This document shows positions 11,771-26,400 of a DNA stretch of 64,000 bases, one piece after another. The notes beneath the pieces were generated by a model. The model was not told where the DNA came from. It saw only the letters and a program-made list of their open reading frames with translations, and searched no databases. Every line of letters starts with the position of its first letter. Position 1 is the stretch's first letter. Source of the stretch: Litoditis marina (taxonomy: Eukaryota > Nematoda > Chromadorea > Rhabditida > Rhabditidae). Made by a program: the position numbers and the translations under genes. The stretch covers positions 41,387,336 to 41,451,335 of the forward strand of contig OZ038433.1 of the NCBI GenBank assembly GCA_964036275.1. Reading direction: 5' to 3'.

Positions 11771-14428
11771 TGAAAAACCATTCCGTTCACTAGCGGGGAA
11801 TCTGTTAGGAGACCCCTTTTGACTAGTTGAGCGAGTGGTCCCTTCTCTATCTCTCACAGTTTTTCACCCCATGAGCTTTGGACGAATAGGTCGTCGTGGT
11901 TGTGTTCACCCTCTGTCCTTCCGGTTTTAATTGCCTTGCTCAGCTCGGAATTAGAAGTTGTACCGTCGCGCTGCTCGCCCCGCAGCCCTTTCCGCATATA
12001 AACTCGGGCCCATTTTGTACATACTACATTGTTTTTATATTGTCGCAACTTGGACGCTGGTTACTTGGTTTCACGTGGTTGTTCGAATTTCAAAGATATT
12101 CCGTAACCAGCCTTCAAGTTGAATGTTGTTGCTGTAAATATGATACCTGTATACATATATCATCTTGTTTTTCTCGAAAATGGATAATTCTTCAAAGATA
12201 TACTCGTTAATGTATGATATTGTTTTTGTATTCACCATGATTATGTTTGGTTATAGTGTCTGTAGCTAAGGAGTTCTTTTTTTGCTGAATTTCGATGGTA
12301 AACTAGTCTCCCTGGCTTCAGACTGTCTCTGCTATTGCTCAGTATCGTCCTATCAGATAACTAGTAATGTATTCTTAATTTATGATTATGGATTGGAGGT
12401 GGTGATTGCGTTTCCACACACGTACCCTGAGCCATATCGTAGATGTGTGCGAAATATATATTCCCGAACCTATTTAATAAAAAAATCCCAGCACCCTGTT
12501 GTTGTTGTTGTTATTTCCGAATTTTTGTTTTTTTGAACACTGACAGAAAACAACGAAAAAGTCATTCCGACACAGAAAAACATTGCATAGCTGCAAAACA
12601 CTGCTCAATGTTTTCTGGTCGGTGGTCAACACTCGAATGTTTTCGATACAGATTGGTGGCAAACGTTATATAAGAAGGTCTTCCTGACAGATGAGTTGGA
12701 ACCACTCGACAGATACAGTATACTGTGTCTGTTGGACTCGGATTATAGGAATGGCTAATCCCAAATCAAGCCTGTGTTTGTAGTTTGGTGCAGTTGTTTT
12801 TCAGTCAAAATTTGTGAGTGGTGACGGTTATCGAGATCACACTACAGCTGGAATTCGGGCACTCCCTATCTGCTGGATGGCTTTCTTATTAGTAGCAATT
12901 AGCCGTGATGTGTCCTACGAAAATAGATGGTCAGGTGAACGTCGGTTGCTATGATACTGGATGGTGTTCGCGTGCAGATTGTTGGCATCGGGCCAGATTT
13001 GACCGCGGGATGCTAAGGCACATTTGCGCCAATCCGCTGCAATTACAGAAGTGAGAGAGCATTAAGGTCGATGAGTGCGCAGACAGTCTCAAACTGCCTG
13101 CGTCTCTCTGATCTGCACACTTCAAGCATTGACCAGCCGGCTGTAAATCTCACACAACTGCCAGCGACCTTTTATGCGTGCAAGTCAAAGAGGCGCAGAC
13201 TGTCTGCGTCTCATTGACCTTCATGCTCTCTCGCTTTTGTAGTTTACCAGACTCCGAAAATGTGCGCGAATGTTCTTGAGCGGGACAATTTCCCGCCCTG
13301 GCACCTGGCCAAACGGCCTTGGTACCCTTCAAAGACGGCGCAAACAGACCCCCCTTCAGGACGATGTGTGCTGGCACGCATTAAATAATTGACCGACCTC
13401 TTCGCGGTCAGATAAGCGACTACGGTCAACATCTGTAGGGCCAGCCCCACCAGTCCCCGCACAACAAAACAACCGAAGGGTTACGGTATGGAGGTAGAGG
13501 TCACTTTACTCAGAACAAGCGTCGTTGCAAAACAGTAAATTACTGTTTATACAGCGTGGCTGTCATATATATTGATTTTCCCTCTCGTCGTCTGACGTCT
13601 CTTCGGGGCACACTATATCTCTAGATTTGTTGCAATACAGTTTCGACCAAACACGAATTTGTAATTAACAGAGCGCGTTCCGAGTAGGGGGTAAATTTGA
13701 TTTAGAGTCGAGTTGAAATCAAAGTTCAAACTTGATACTGTGAACTGTATGCATTCTCAAGTTACTCGCTATTTTCCGTTTGACAACAACAAGCTTTTAA
13801 ACCTAATGCGTGTGCTTGTTTACATTTCTGTATGTAAAATGAGCCTACTTGACCCCCGGAACAATCTCACACCTCCATTGCACTACTACGTGTATCCCAT
13901 GAATGAAAGAAGACGGCTGAGGTCACTTTTTCTTCCACACTTACATCGTCGCGGAATGTTGTTTTTCGTGTCGTAACGAGGGAAACTGGTTCCCAGTGCA
14001 TCTCTAATTATCCATATCCCCACTTGGCTCAACGTTTTCACGTCATTCCCCATTACGTCACTTCGTGGGAAACTAAATACCGCGAAAACAGTTGAATGGA
14101 TGCTGCGTGTGGGAGTGGTCACATGCTCGACTGAACGCGCCAACAAATAGCATAACTGCAAAACAATTAAGCTGAACAAAGGGAAGCGTGCCACAATTTT
14201 GTGGGAATTTTCCCAGCTACTCGTTTAACCAGAATTTACGAACAGAATTGAATAATTTTTTTTATGAAAGCAGTACCGGAAGACAAACAACAACAATCGG
14301 CTCAAAAACCGAATAACCTAGAGGGTAAAAAGGTGAAAAAATAACCAACACCCGGGAACAAATTCAGATAGCATGCGGGGTATGCTTTGGTGATTACCAG
14401 CTATAAGCTATGGAAAATACAACAATTC
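11771..14428. other. Tail-to-tail intergenic region
   Basis: The region lies between the kinase stop and the QARS stop, which converge. The first ~700 bp are the probable kinase 3' UTR, ending near the AATAAA at 12476. A GTT trinucleotide run occurs at 12498-12512. No coding sequence was recognised in the remainder. Confidence 0.6.
12476..12481 (+). terminator. Candidate kinase polyadenylation signal
   Basis: AATAAA lies about 705 bp after the stop codon, followed by A-rich and then GT-rich sequence. It is the most convincing canonical signal I saw between the kinase and QARS on this strand. Confidence 0.5.
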
Positions 14429-17400
14429 TCAGTTCTTGTTCGAGTCCTCCTTCAGCGAAACAGTACGATTGAAGACCAACTGAAATGAGAACAAATTAGA
14501 GTCTATCATTATTCATACGCGCTGGCAAATACTTATAAAATACATCGTCCACCGCGAAAACATGTTTTCCCGTTCAAGATTTCCATGAGTTGAATATGCA
14601 AGCATTAACGTGATACAAAAATGATTCGTGAGTATTTTTCATGCACATGTGGTAAACAAGAATGTGTGTTTCGCAAGTAGGTCTCTCCGTTTCCCAAACA
14701 ACAGTTTTTGAGACCACCCCATGACTGAGCATGACACTAGTAATCTGTCTATTTAACCTCCATTTGTACAAAACAAGACAGTCATCATTCAGCAACTACA
14801 GTTAACAAGCCACTTACGTCATCACTGACAAAAACCCATGATATTGAACACTATATCATATGAGAAAGGGACTGCAAACCACTTTTCCAAGTTAGCTACA
14901 ATTTTGCACTCGATAGGAATGAAAAATGAGAAATTCGTCGTAGTACGCCTTTATTAAAACGCAGTTAACGACATTAACGACAATAATAAGTGTTAACCCT
15001 CATCTCATAAAATAGTATGTGATATGCCCGGATTACTTTTTGTGGCTGTGCCATACATAGTCCAGTAAAGTTGTCCGTATAGTCAGAAACTCCGAAAAAT
15101 TTGAATAAGGGGCTACTTTTTGGTAATATAGCAAAATCATGTTTTTTGTTGTATTTCTATGAAAAAACTGGTTTCTTTCGTAGATCAGAAACACCTCGCT
15201 GGTTTGATGGCTGAGCCATTGTGAGTGGGTGTTGGATGAGTCATCCCCTCAGCTGCCGTAAACCATATGTGAATGTGAGTGTGTGGTGGCCACCGCATAA
15301 TACTAACACGTAAGGGCCATCTGAGGACGCCTTCGCAGTCGCAAATGACGACTATGAGTACCAATAAAACCGACATGGATGCACCCATGGATATAAGAAA
15401 GAGGGGGGGGGGGGGCGCCAAGGAAACACAGACAATTCTCATAAACTGGCAACATACCACCTCGGACCAACCGCCAACCGGAAGGAATTAATGGTTCAAT
15501 GAAAAACAGTTCCAAGAGTGCACAACGTTCCTCTTCAGTGGAAAATCATGGAAAGTTCATTACCTCCAAGCAAAATCCTTTCAATTTGAGCTATATATTA
15601 TCCTCTCACAATTACATAGTTCCATTTTTCTTGCAGACGGAGACCGCCAGTGCTCGCCGCTGTTTGCTATTATTTCTTGCAAAAAGGTCAAATGATCTGT
15701 AAATACGCTGATCGTGTGTCACGCGGGGCTCCAGCCTGCAAGTGATTGTGCAATCTTGCACAACCATCGCGTCACCTCTGTTTCTCAATTGCCCACGTGC
15801 ATGCAATGCTGCATCCGGCAACAGTACACTACGCAACACGACTGACGCAGTGTTGATTCAGGTGATATGCAATGTAGATCTGAGTACACATTCGATTACG
15901 ATCGTTACTGCACATTAATAAATCTAAGTTAACATGATCTATACAGGGAACCGGGTTTCCGCGTTTTTCTCAATCAACGAGTTGACACACCGAACAAAAA
16001 CGAATTCGTATACATAGAAAGCCAGGTGTCTTTCGAATTAGTTTCGTTCAAAACAAAACTGTAAAAACAGCAAGGCGAAGTAGAACAATCGGTTTCGCTT
16101 CTTTCTACCAAGTGATGTTTATTCTCCGCAGAACAACTATGTTTTTCTGCAAATAACCAATTTAGCCAACTCGCGTGTTGCTAAGCAAGCACGATCAAGT
16201 GCATGTGGGGTCATTCTCTGCGATCGGCGAACCAGGTACGGAACGATCATAGAATGACATCATTCTCCTTGGGCCAACAATGAATCACACGCGCGCAGGC
16301 GTAATCGAGTGTGTATGCAAAGGGGGCATTGTGAGTCAGGGTGGCCCACTAGAATAGCATTCCTCCATGTTTTTACGAGTTGCTGGCGCTGATTCACCGA
16401 AGACAGCCGTTCGAACTATAGCTGGACAGTGTGAAGAGGGGATCTTTTCACTTGAAAAATTTCTGGAACCACCGTTTTTCAATGTAGTACTAATTAAACG
16501 TACATCCAGGATAGGAGTGGTTCCCGATGAAGACGTGAAGATTCTTCTGATGCGGCCAAACCCACCCACATCGCGTTAACTAAGCCACATTTCTTCTTCT
16601 CCTCGTAATCAGTGTCCACAGAACAGGTGTACCATTTTCAGCTGAGCACACAGTCCGACGTAGCAAACGCGGCCCAGTTGAAAGCAGCCAATTACAACTA
16701 CTGATAAGAGCCGAGGGTATTCGACGGGTTTCAGAAAACTATCCGAACTTGTCGCGGTGCGTTGCTCTCTATAAATCTCAGCCGTCAGCAGTCGCAAGGA
16801 CATAAAAAAAGAGAAGAATGCGGAAGTGGGCGAAAAACACAAGGAGTAAATTGCATCAGAACTGATAAACCCATGAGAACTTTGCAGTGTGCTAGAGATA
16901 GCTTCGCCATCGGAAATTAAAGTGATGAAAGTTCCGTGAATTGATCACCGTGCCCTCTTTGATGTACAATAGCTGTTACTTTGGTGTTCCATTATTTTCT
17001 CTACCTGAATATGATGACCCCAGTGGTTTTTTGCCGGCCCAAACAACCAAATACCTATAATCACGCCTGTAATCCTAAACTAAATAACTAATGCGCAGGC
17101 GCGTGTGTACTTAGAAAGGGCAAGCAGCACTGGCTTCTCCAAGTAGGCAAACAATGCACAGCTATAGCTTGGTTAGGGAAAACAGTCTGATCTTTTTTAT
17201 CCAAGAATAACATACATCATCCAAACAGCCCAACAATTGTTATGAAATCATGCATGTGTCAATGTCTCATCTCTACACCACATCGTAAATTCTTACGTGC
17301 ATGTATCAACTGTCCTGAATTACCCACCATTTCTGATTGGACAATTCTGCCAACGCAAACGTAACTTGGAGTATGGTTGCTTGAGCACACCCAGGATGCC

Positions 17401-20400
17401 GTGCTTCGACAACACCGTTTGGAACACATTTTGATATCGTACATATTATGTACTACAGATTGTGCAGTAAATGTACTCATCAATTAGATTGAGATCAACG
17501 AAGGATCATGCCGTGCGTGGCCAATAGGCTATGTCACTAAACATGACAAGTGAATGACTGACAGGTAGACGATGAACTGCCTCTGATGGCGGGCCCTTCA
17601 CAGAAGACACAGAGAAAAGACCTTCGCCACAGAGAACGGAAGGACATCGCAGATCCACAGGGCACCTGACAGATAACATTCCGAGAGTTCCAATATGGCT
17701 CATTTGCTGGCCATCGCAATAATTAGAGGCCACGCGGACCCGCTGGATCCAAAGCGAAAACCGCCTAATCCGCTCATCACTTTGTACTCATCAATTCGAA
17801 AGTACCAGTACCAATGAGAGGGGGCATTTTTGAATACTAAACAGTACACAGAGATATATGAGCGAAAATACAGAGAGAAAATAAACTTTTTCCATTCGAT
17901 TGTAACTGTAGTTTGAACCCCGTCCGTGTTAAAAGGAATTCGAAAGCTCTGTCGTGCTTGATAGATGTATAAACTAGGTTCACTCCTCCATTACATTACA
18001 TTCTGATCCTTCAAAGAGATTGGTACAGCTGCAGGATATCATCACATCCTGAATTAGGGTCAACTAGTTGAAGGTGATGTGAATACAGCCTCGATGAAAC
18101 GCGACATTCTTCGCTGTTCCGTTTCGAATCACACGAAACAAGTCACTTGCGACGGAGAATAGTACAACGAATCAGGTCGACCAAATCGCAAAGCACGTCA
18201 TAGGACGCTGAAAAAAGACCTGCCCACTTTCACTTTCGCGCTAGGAATGAGATAGAGGGCGACTTGTGTTCGCCCAAGTCTCTCTAGAAGAACCAAATTC
18301 CAAACCATCAACACATTCCACTTAGAACTCCGTGATCATTGAGCAATATGTAATCAATGAGCGAATGTAACACACATTCGTAGTATCGTAGCAATCTACG
18401 AAACTATTTCCTGTCTGCTCACAGTCCAGACTGGTCGTGTAGTATTTAGTGTATAGATCCGCTTCAATGTTCCTGCATAATACTTGGCCGGTGGCCCAAT
18501 TATTTGAACATATATCATCCCTTGCAAACATCCGCACCACACATACCGTATTCGGCAATTAAGCATAGTGGTTGGACGCATTCTGAACTATAAAGCCCTT
18601 CGAGGTGTATGCGAACAGCACATGAGTCATGAAGTATAACCTTTTCAGTTGAGGTATGTCTCATTACTAATTACTACCCCAGTTGGAAGCTAGTTGTAAT
18701 TGCCACACCCTTATTTGACCACTATCAGTAACTCCGACGATAGAGAGAAAATCAGTGTCCAGTAAAGAATGTTTGATAAGAGACCGAAACATTCTTCAAA
18801 CCAGCTCTCACTTATGTCTATTTACTGTGCTGACCTCTTGAAGCGATTGGAGCGATTGAGATACGATCATAATCAAACACGCCCTAACATGATAGACATT
18901 AGCTGATAAGCTGAAATCAGCCACGCCAAGCACCACATAGTTAATAATTCACTAATATATAGCGGCGCGGATTACATAAATAAGCAGCGGGTATCGAGAA
19001 TTACGGAAGCCCGAAAATGCATATCTCAGGGATCTGAAGAACACGACACAGTTTTTTTCAAAACGTGATCAACTCAACTGTACGCTGCCTTTTTCATACA
19101 ACGCAACAAGTCTTTCTGAGTTACGTGAGAACAACCCAATTCTATGTTAGACTACACAAGATTAAAAATTCCCTTTCGTATTCTGTAAAACAGAGAGCTA
19201 AATAACTGTACAGCTCACATACGCCACCAAAATTTCCTTTCAAAACAACTAGTTCAATTGCAGGAAATCTCGCTCGTGTATATGTTTATCCTTTTTATGG
19301 AATCAACATAATTGATACTCATGAGCCATTAGAATTGTCTGTCAAATATAGGGCTTAGGGCCGAGTGGTCGACTGGTTGTGAGCGCGCTAGCTCTCCATG
19401 TATCAGGGTTCGATCCCACTCGCCGTAAAAGATTATTAATATTATCATTATTATTATTGATAAATAATTATTGTTATAAAAAGAAATGAAACGTACGTGT
19501 CCTGGAGTTGAGTCTGGATCAACGCTGAAGTAGCCGATGCGCTCGAATTGGAACCGATCGTAGACCTTTGAATGACCAATCGAAGCATCCACCAACACGT
19601 TATAGAGAACACTCAGAGAATCCTGAAACAGAACAAATTATAGTCTCCATGTTCCGCTGTTTATGAACCTCGGCATGTTGTAGTATAATATTGGTTATTT
19701 TCTTGAACCAAACACGAGGTGAAGGTGGTTATTGATGCCTTTTCCAGGCTCTGAAAACGGAGAATCTGCCGAAACGTCGCCACTGAAATGAACATCTATT
19801 TCACCTCGTGTTTGGTTCAAGAAAAACTTATTTATATATCACCATCATCGAACATTTTCAGTGTGTGTAGTCCAAATAAACTTCCAGCCAAGTTATAACC
19901 GCAGGTTTGAACATTCTGACGTGTTTCTCACGTTTTATTTTATAGAGGACCCGACTACGAACTTATGATCTGATTCTGACTTGTTAATCTCTCAGATGAC
20001 GAGACCAACCACTGCCATAAACTTTTCTATTTGCCGCCGAGGTAGCTTGCGGCTTTCTCTCTTTGATCCATATGATCTGAGCAAACAGAATAGATGATAG
20101 ATCAAAAACCGAGCAGCACGTGCCCGACCCAGCACATGTGTGCTTCTTCTCCACTGAGTACACACACGGAAGCGTTGCAGCGTATGTTCAAAGTGGCTAG
20201 ATAATCACGGATAAAAAACATCTAGATAGTTTCATCATTTTGTGACCTCAACTAATTCCCAAAAATTACTCTTCATTCCTAAAAAAAACGAGCCAACACA
20301 AACTATTCGAATTCGAAGTGCGCTAGTGCGCCGGGAAATAGTTTTTCGCTTTGAGTATTTAGTTAACGTGAACGCGACAGGACAACTAAAGAACTACGTT

Positions 20401-23400
20401 CATATAACTTCATTGTTAGAGTTCACTATGATTCTCACTTTCAGCTGCACCATTAAATTTAGTTGACACGGTTGTCCTCGAACGTTTACCATCTAGTTAC
20501 AGCGAGAAAGTGCAGTTCTGTCCTGGTTTCCGCCGCCACATTCAACTTTAATGGGCCACCCGGCTTCTCGCTATGCGGGTGGTCCAAAGCGCTACGCTCC
20601 ATGTAGGCGCGTAAAGTCCGCAAAGCACCACGATTTATGGCTACACGGGATGGGCATCTTATGCAAAACAAGGCTGATAAGACGAGGGAGCAGGAACACC
20701 ACCCAAGCTGGGAAACGGTTCCTTTTCACGGGCCACACATATTAACGTCCGGTTACGTTACAGACTCAATTAAAATACCAAAATATCACATTTGTGCATC
20801 AAAAATAGCCACATTTTCCGCGAAAAAGTGCCACTTTTCGAATAAGCTCTGGCTACTTGGTCAACTATGAACGTACGGGGTTGATGTCGGTCAGGAATCC
20901 GCCGGGTACAACAGCCGGATCCTCGGGAGTTTTGTGGAGGAATCTGAAACGAGCGAAGATGAACAACTAACCAGCAAAAATAAGTAATAACTGACTATTT
21001 GTCGCAAAGTCACCAGTTTTTCCATTTAAATTAGTTTTATTTCAGCAAATGTACAGATGATCCCAAAATAAAAGCCTATTCATGAAAAAGTGGGGACCCA
21101 ACGACTGTGAGATTTGTATTCTGCTGTGCGGGCTTAGGCAGGGTCCATACTTTTTACGTCGGCGTATTACGCCCGCGTACTTCGTGTACAAATCATGATT
21201 ATCGATTAACGTCGGCGTATTACGCGAAATTTTGGCGTAGCGTACTTCAAAAATATCGTCCATACTTTTTTCGGCGTAATACGCGAAAATCAAGTACGCC
21301 GCGTACTTGATTTGAGACGCGTTTTACGTTTGAAGCTTATAACGTTTTTCGAAAAACGCTGACGTTTTTCATGAGTTAACTCAAAATATACATTATTTTA
21401 TTTTGTTTTCGTGAATTTTACTTTCCGATACTCAAAATAATGTGTTCATTCAATGTTTAATGAGATTTCAACTAGTTTAGGTCAATTTTCGGTGTTTTCG
21501 AAAAAAATTGAAATTTTGAAAAACTTGGTAATTTTAGCATTTTTAATAAGCTGAAGCAATAGAAATCAATTAGAAATCGAACGTTGTTCATTTCTGACTT
21601 AAATCAGAATAATCAAGTTTATTAACGGACTGGGTGAACTCGGCGTGATGCAACGCGTATTACGCCCCGCGTATTAAATCAGGACGTTTTTACATGCTTG
21701 TTGGCGTATTACGCCCGCGTAATACGCGCGCGTAAAAAGTATGGACCCTGCCTTAGACAACTACTCTCAAATGGAGCAGCTACTGCTACAAAAACCGAAA
21801 AATACTAATATACTCAAGTATAACTGTTCATTACAAACATACAAAAGTCGTAAAATATTTTCTCAAACCTGTTTACTAGAATCTACAAGTCACAGCTGCG
21901 AAAGAGAGAACAACTGTTGAATAACATGACAAACGTTATAGCACCTAAAATTGAAGTAATGACAAAAAATGCCAACCATTGTGCACAAAACCAGGAACTT
22001 TATAATTGAGTACGTTGAGTTAACATCTGTGATTTGTAGATTCTAGTTAACAGGTTTGAGAAAATATTTTACAACTTTTGTATTTTTGTAATGAACAGTT
22101 ATACTTGAATATATTAGTATTTTTCGGTTTTTGTAGCAGTAGCTGCTCCATTTGAGAGTAGTTGTCTAAGGGGCGCACAGCAGAAGACAAATCTAACAGT
22201 CGTTGGGTCCCCACTTTTTCATGAATTTTTCTATTTTTGTACACATGCCGTAGGTATGTAGAGAGGTGGTTTGATCTGTACGGTGGTAAAATTGTTTTCT
22301 CAATTGACCACTTGTCAAGTATTACCATCATTCGAAGAAAATATGACATCAGTATTTCACTTCTGACAACTTACTTCATATGCCCTTCAAAATCCCAGAA
22401 TACGTCATGTTTGAATGAAGTTTCATCGTGAATTGACCATTTTTAAGAAACTTTCAGCATTCGAAAACATATTTCACGTCAATTTTCTTAAAAGTTGACG
22501 TCATCTGGCCTCCTGAATTCCAGAATAAGTCATATTTAGATGAAGTTTTATCGTTAATATACCATTTTTAAGATATTTTCAGCATTTGAAAATAAATGTG
22601 TCGTCAACTTTGCACTTTTCAAAAATGACGTCATCTGGTTTCCAGAATCCCAGAACGCGTTACTCTTAGATTGAGTTTCACCGTTAATTGACGCTTTCTA
22701 AGATATAACCATCATTTGAAAATATATGTGACGTCAACTTTGCACTTTTCAAAAATGACGTCATCCGAGCTCCAGAATCCTCGATGACGTCATCAGTAGA
22801 AGACTTACATCTAAATCGATGTCAGTTCATGTCGTGGTATCATACTTCAAATTTTACTTGAATTGGTTAGGACTGAGCTGAGTTATAACGCAATTTGATT
22901 TACCCCGACAGAGAGGGCGAGAGAGTGCACGAAATGAAGAGACGCAGAGACATTTTCAAAGACCTATAACTTGATGAAAAAAAATTTTTTCGGAAAAAAG
23001 TTTGCGCCCCCAAGGTTTGAGTGGGACATCTATCGTGTCCTCAATTTTCAGTCAAATCGGTTCACACATAAAAATATCCCAGGAGTGCGCACCAACACAC
23101 ACAGACAGATAGATACACGACGGAAGTTGGCGGTCTGCATGAAGCGCATAACGTCATAACTCGGCTCAAACTGAATCAATTTTGTTCAAATTTTGAACAT
23201 AGCTTGTACATATGCCATGAAAAATCAACAAATTATAAAAGGTCTTGATTTGCACGTTTGGGCGAAAAAACTAAAAAAACGGATGCGCGCATTAGCCGGA
23301 CCAAAGACAAATCTCGCACAGCGCTTCGCGCTGCGCGCGATTCCGAGACCGAATGGTTGCGCTTGAGGAAACATAAATATTGATTCAATATCATTTCCAC

Positions 23401-26400
23401 AATCAAGTAACCTTTCAACGTATTGCATAGAATGTCTGAATTCACCAACTAGTGACCAGAGGAGCAAGCAAGCAACCAACTATAATAAGAGTTGCCGGAG
23501 AGAAAACGTTTGAAAGTTAGTTCCCATCTGAGTATTTGCAACAAAGGGCTCCTTGTCCCTTTGTTGTCTTCCCAGTTATTCTACCAACATAACGGAAGTG
23601 TCATACATATAACAAACTGCTTTTCTACCCAACGCCCAATATTTCATGTGAGCGCATTACGCGCCGCGCTACTTTGAAATCCACACACATGTCATCGTTA
23701 GAAGGATGGCTGATAAGCCGAAACTACGCTTTTTTGCTGCTTTGGCTAATGAAGTCACCACTGTTGCATTGTTCGCATTGATAAGCGATCAAACACGTAC
23801 AACTGCGCCTGTAACTGCAATAGATAACATATCTGAACAGACTATACTGCAAGCGACACAATTACTGTGATTCGGGGGTTTGCCAAGGAACACAGACCAA
23901 GAATCGAACGGAAGATACCAAGTTTCAGAACTATTTAGAATAATTTGAAAATATTATCTCCCCATTATCGCAGAACCACTTTCTACATTTGAACATTCTT
24001 TTATAAACTTTATGGCTGACGGACATAAAATTGGTGAATGGGAAGAAATTAGCAAAAGCTGTTTAGAAGTGGCTGAACCGCTGAAAGAACGGTTATTGTT
24101 GGTTGATCGTTTCCACTAGGTTGGCACTGGGCAGCGGGAATATCTAATTCATCCACTCAATGTTGCAAGTTTTCGCGAACTCATCAGACTTGCTGGTGGG
24201 CCATAATTAGGCATGTATGGAGGGATGCTAAAGCGAATGTTTCCGGGGGGGGGGGGGGGGGGGTAATGTCCAATTCATCAGGAACATCTATTAACTTGTC
24301 ACCAGAAAACAATGACTTTTTCTTTTCAACCGAGCTGTTGAGTCCCAATGTGTGAAACGTAACGAAAACAACATCCCATATGGTGAGAAACAACTCATAT
24401 TGAACGTGGAGCAATGAGATGAGTTACGGAAAGCACGACCCTACCTTTAAAATACTGTATGACTTAGAATCAAAAACAGTTCATGATTGTCGTGGATTTA
24501 CTCTGAAGCACCGAAAACTTCTTGTGTAACACTAAATGTATAAATGTCCCCTCAATCTATTAGATTTACAACCAGTGCAATCTATTTTCCATACCAGTAT
24601 CCTTATTAAACGACCGCCGTTCGCGTTTAATGTGCACCGCTCGGCAAATGTCATTTCACATGAATCTCAGGCATTTTGGAAACGTCGTTAGCATTGAGAA
24701 GATGGTTATTTAGTGGCCATAAACCTCCCCTCACATGACAACGTCGCGATGTGATCAAGACAGTTATACGCAGCCAACTGAACCAACCACGGGGGGAATT
24801 GACTATGAACAATATGAATATGAAGTATACAAAATATCTAAGTTGACTAAGGTTTGTAATAGACAAACTAGAGTTTGCTCAATCTTCTTTCTATATCTCA
24901 GCTAACCTATGTGACACTTAGATTCATATGAAGGGAGACGATGCCTTATGAAGGTCCTAGGATTAACGTCACCCACACCACAGGGCGCCATACGCAGTCT
25001 GGCTCGAATCACTAGATAGAATAACTGAAACTTCTAAAGAATGCACCGTTGAAACATCTTCGCTCTTTGCATAACGGTGATAAAATTACCAGACCCAATG
25101 AAAACGACCAGCTACAACAACATTCTGTAAACCCCTAAATCCATAATGAAACCGTGTTCGCCAATCTCGTGACGTACGCTCAAAACACGCATATCTGAAC
25201 TAAATCGCGATTATTCCATGAAAAGAGCCGTATTGTTGTCTGTTTGCTGCGTCACGGCATGGCAGAGCCAGAAAACATTCGCTAATCCTCGTGCTCGCGC
25301 GCGAAGAATAAGCGCATTTACATGATATGCGTGTGTTATAATCGTCAGTGAATCGGTGTGAATAACTAAATATACGCACAACACATAGTTACTCCATCAC
25401 ATGAAAATCCACATAATACACATCCACACCGATCTGGTTGAAAAGTTGTCAGTGTTGAAGATTTCCTCAATGTAACCGTCTACCTTGATGACTTGAAACG
25501 CGGCACATTGTCAGATATACTCTGTTTCACCAATATAAGCCTTTCTACAGTAAACTGCCAAATATTCAGGAGACTTTTCCTAATAAAGAATTCATTGTTT
25601 TGGTTTCAAACTTACAGTGTTTGTAGTAGTAAAGATGCAGAAGACTCTGCCGAAGTTTAGAGAAAATTTAGAAACGACAACATACCAAAAATTGTCTTGA
25701 AAGTTTGAGAGAGATACTGTAGAGGGTCATAGGTGGGTGAAACAAACTATAAGCGTGCAGGGCACCCTATAACTGGGGTACCATATACCTACTTCTCCAA
25801 TCAAGCGTCGATTCGCTACACAGACCTGGGTTCGATGTCCACTCATTCTGCTATCTATCTTCCGGACAGCATGAGTTGCTAAAAAGCTCACCCATTCCTA
25901 TCTCCACTCTCTCTACGAAGAGCTCATCTACGTTCGATATGTGAAATGTGTGATTATTCAATGTTCTCTGGATGAAGTAACACGCGGCTGAGATAGTTGC
26001 GGTAGAAGCACTATTATTGTCAGTCTACGACACCCGATGCCGACAAACGTGTACTTCATGTCTAAAATTCTGTTATTGCCCAGTTCCTTTCCATATACTT
26101 TCCTTATTCCAAACTTCCGACAATAACTGTACCGTATTGACAAACAGACGAACTGACAGTTTCTCGTAGAGTCGAGCCTCAGCGTGAACCGGCTTCGAGA
26201 CCCAGTGCACGAAGGCCTTCGGCTTATTCTGCTCCGTCAATGGCACGGCCTTCACTATCAACTCGGTCACATTTCCATTACCATCCTGCAAGCAACGCAA
26301 TGAATAGAAAACCACGCGAACATACACCAGTTAAGTTGTCCGAGTGGCCACAAAAAATCAAAAAAGGTCTTAAAAAAGGTCAAAGAAGGAGAAAATCGGT

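Larger units (their letters stand above)
14480..19496 (-). other. QARS last intron (5 kb)
   Basis: The last coding exon (16 residues) is separated from the preceding exon by 5 kb. The intron contains a hAT-like MITE (15052-15208), a G13 tract (15403-15415) and a tRNA-like patch near its upstream end (19354-19425). No nested gene was recognised. Confidence 0.6.
20944..26157 (-). other. QARS intron 20 (5.2 kb), transposon-filled
   Basis: This intron holds a foldback element with a nested Harbinger-like insertion (21079-22225), a 131-bp repeat array (22380-22790) with downstream Z-family sequence to about 23230, and a G19 tract (24245-24263). No exon-like segment was found between the QARS exons, which join directly to give [12 protein letters not shown]. 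Confidence 0.6.

Noticed and set aside
13150..13460. Coding frames in the intergenic region on the minus strand
   Set aside because: No domain is recognisable and the frames do not chain with each other or with QARS through splice sites.
25800..25860. tRNA T arm (CTGGGTTCGATGTCC)
   Set aside because: No A box or acceptor pairing upstream; B-box-like motifs occur by chance.
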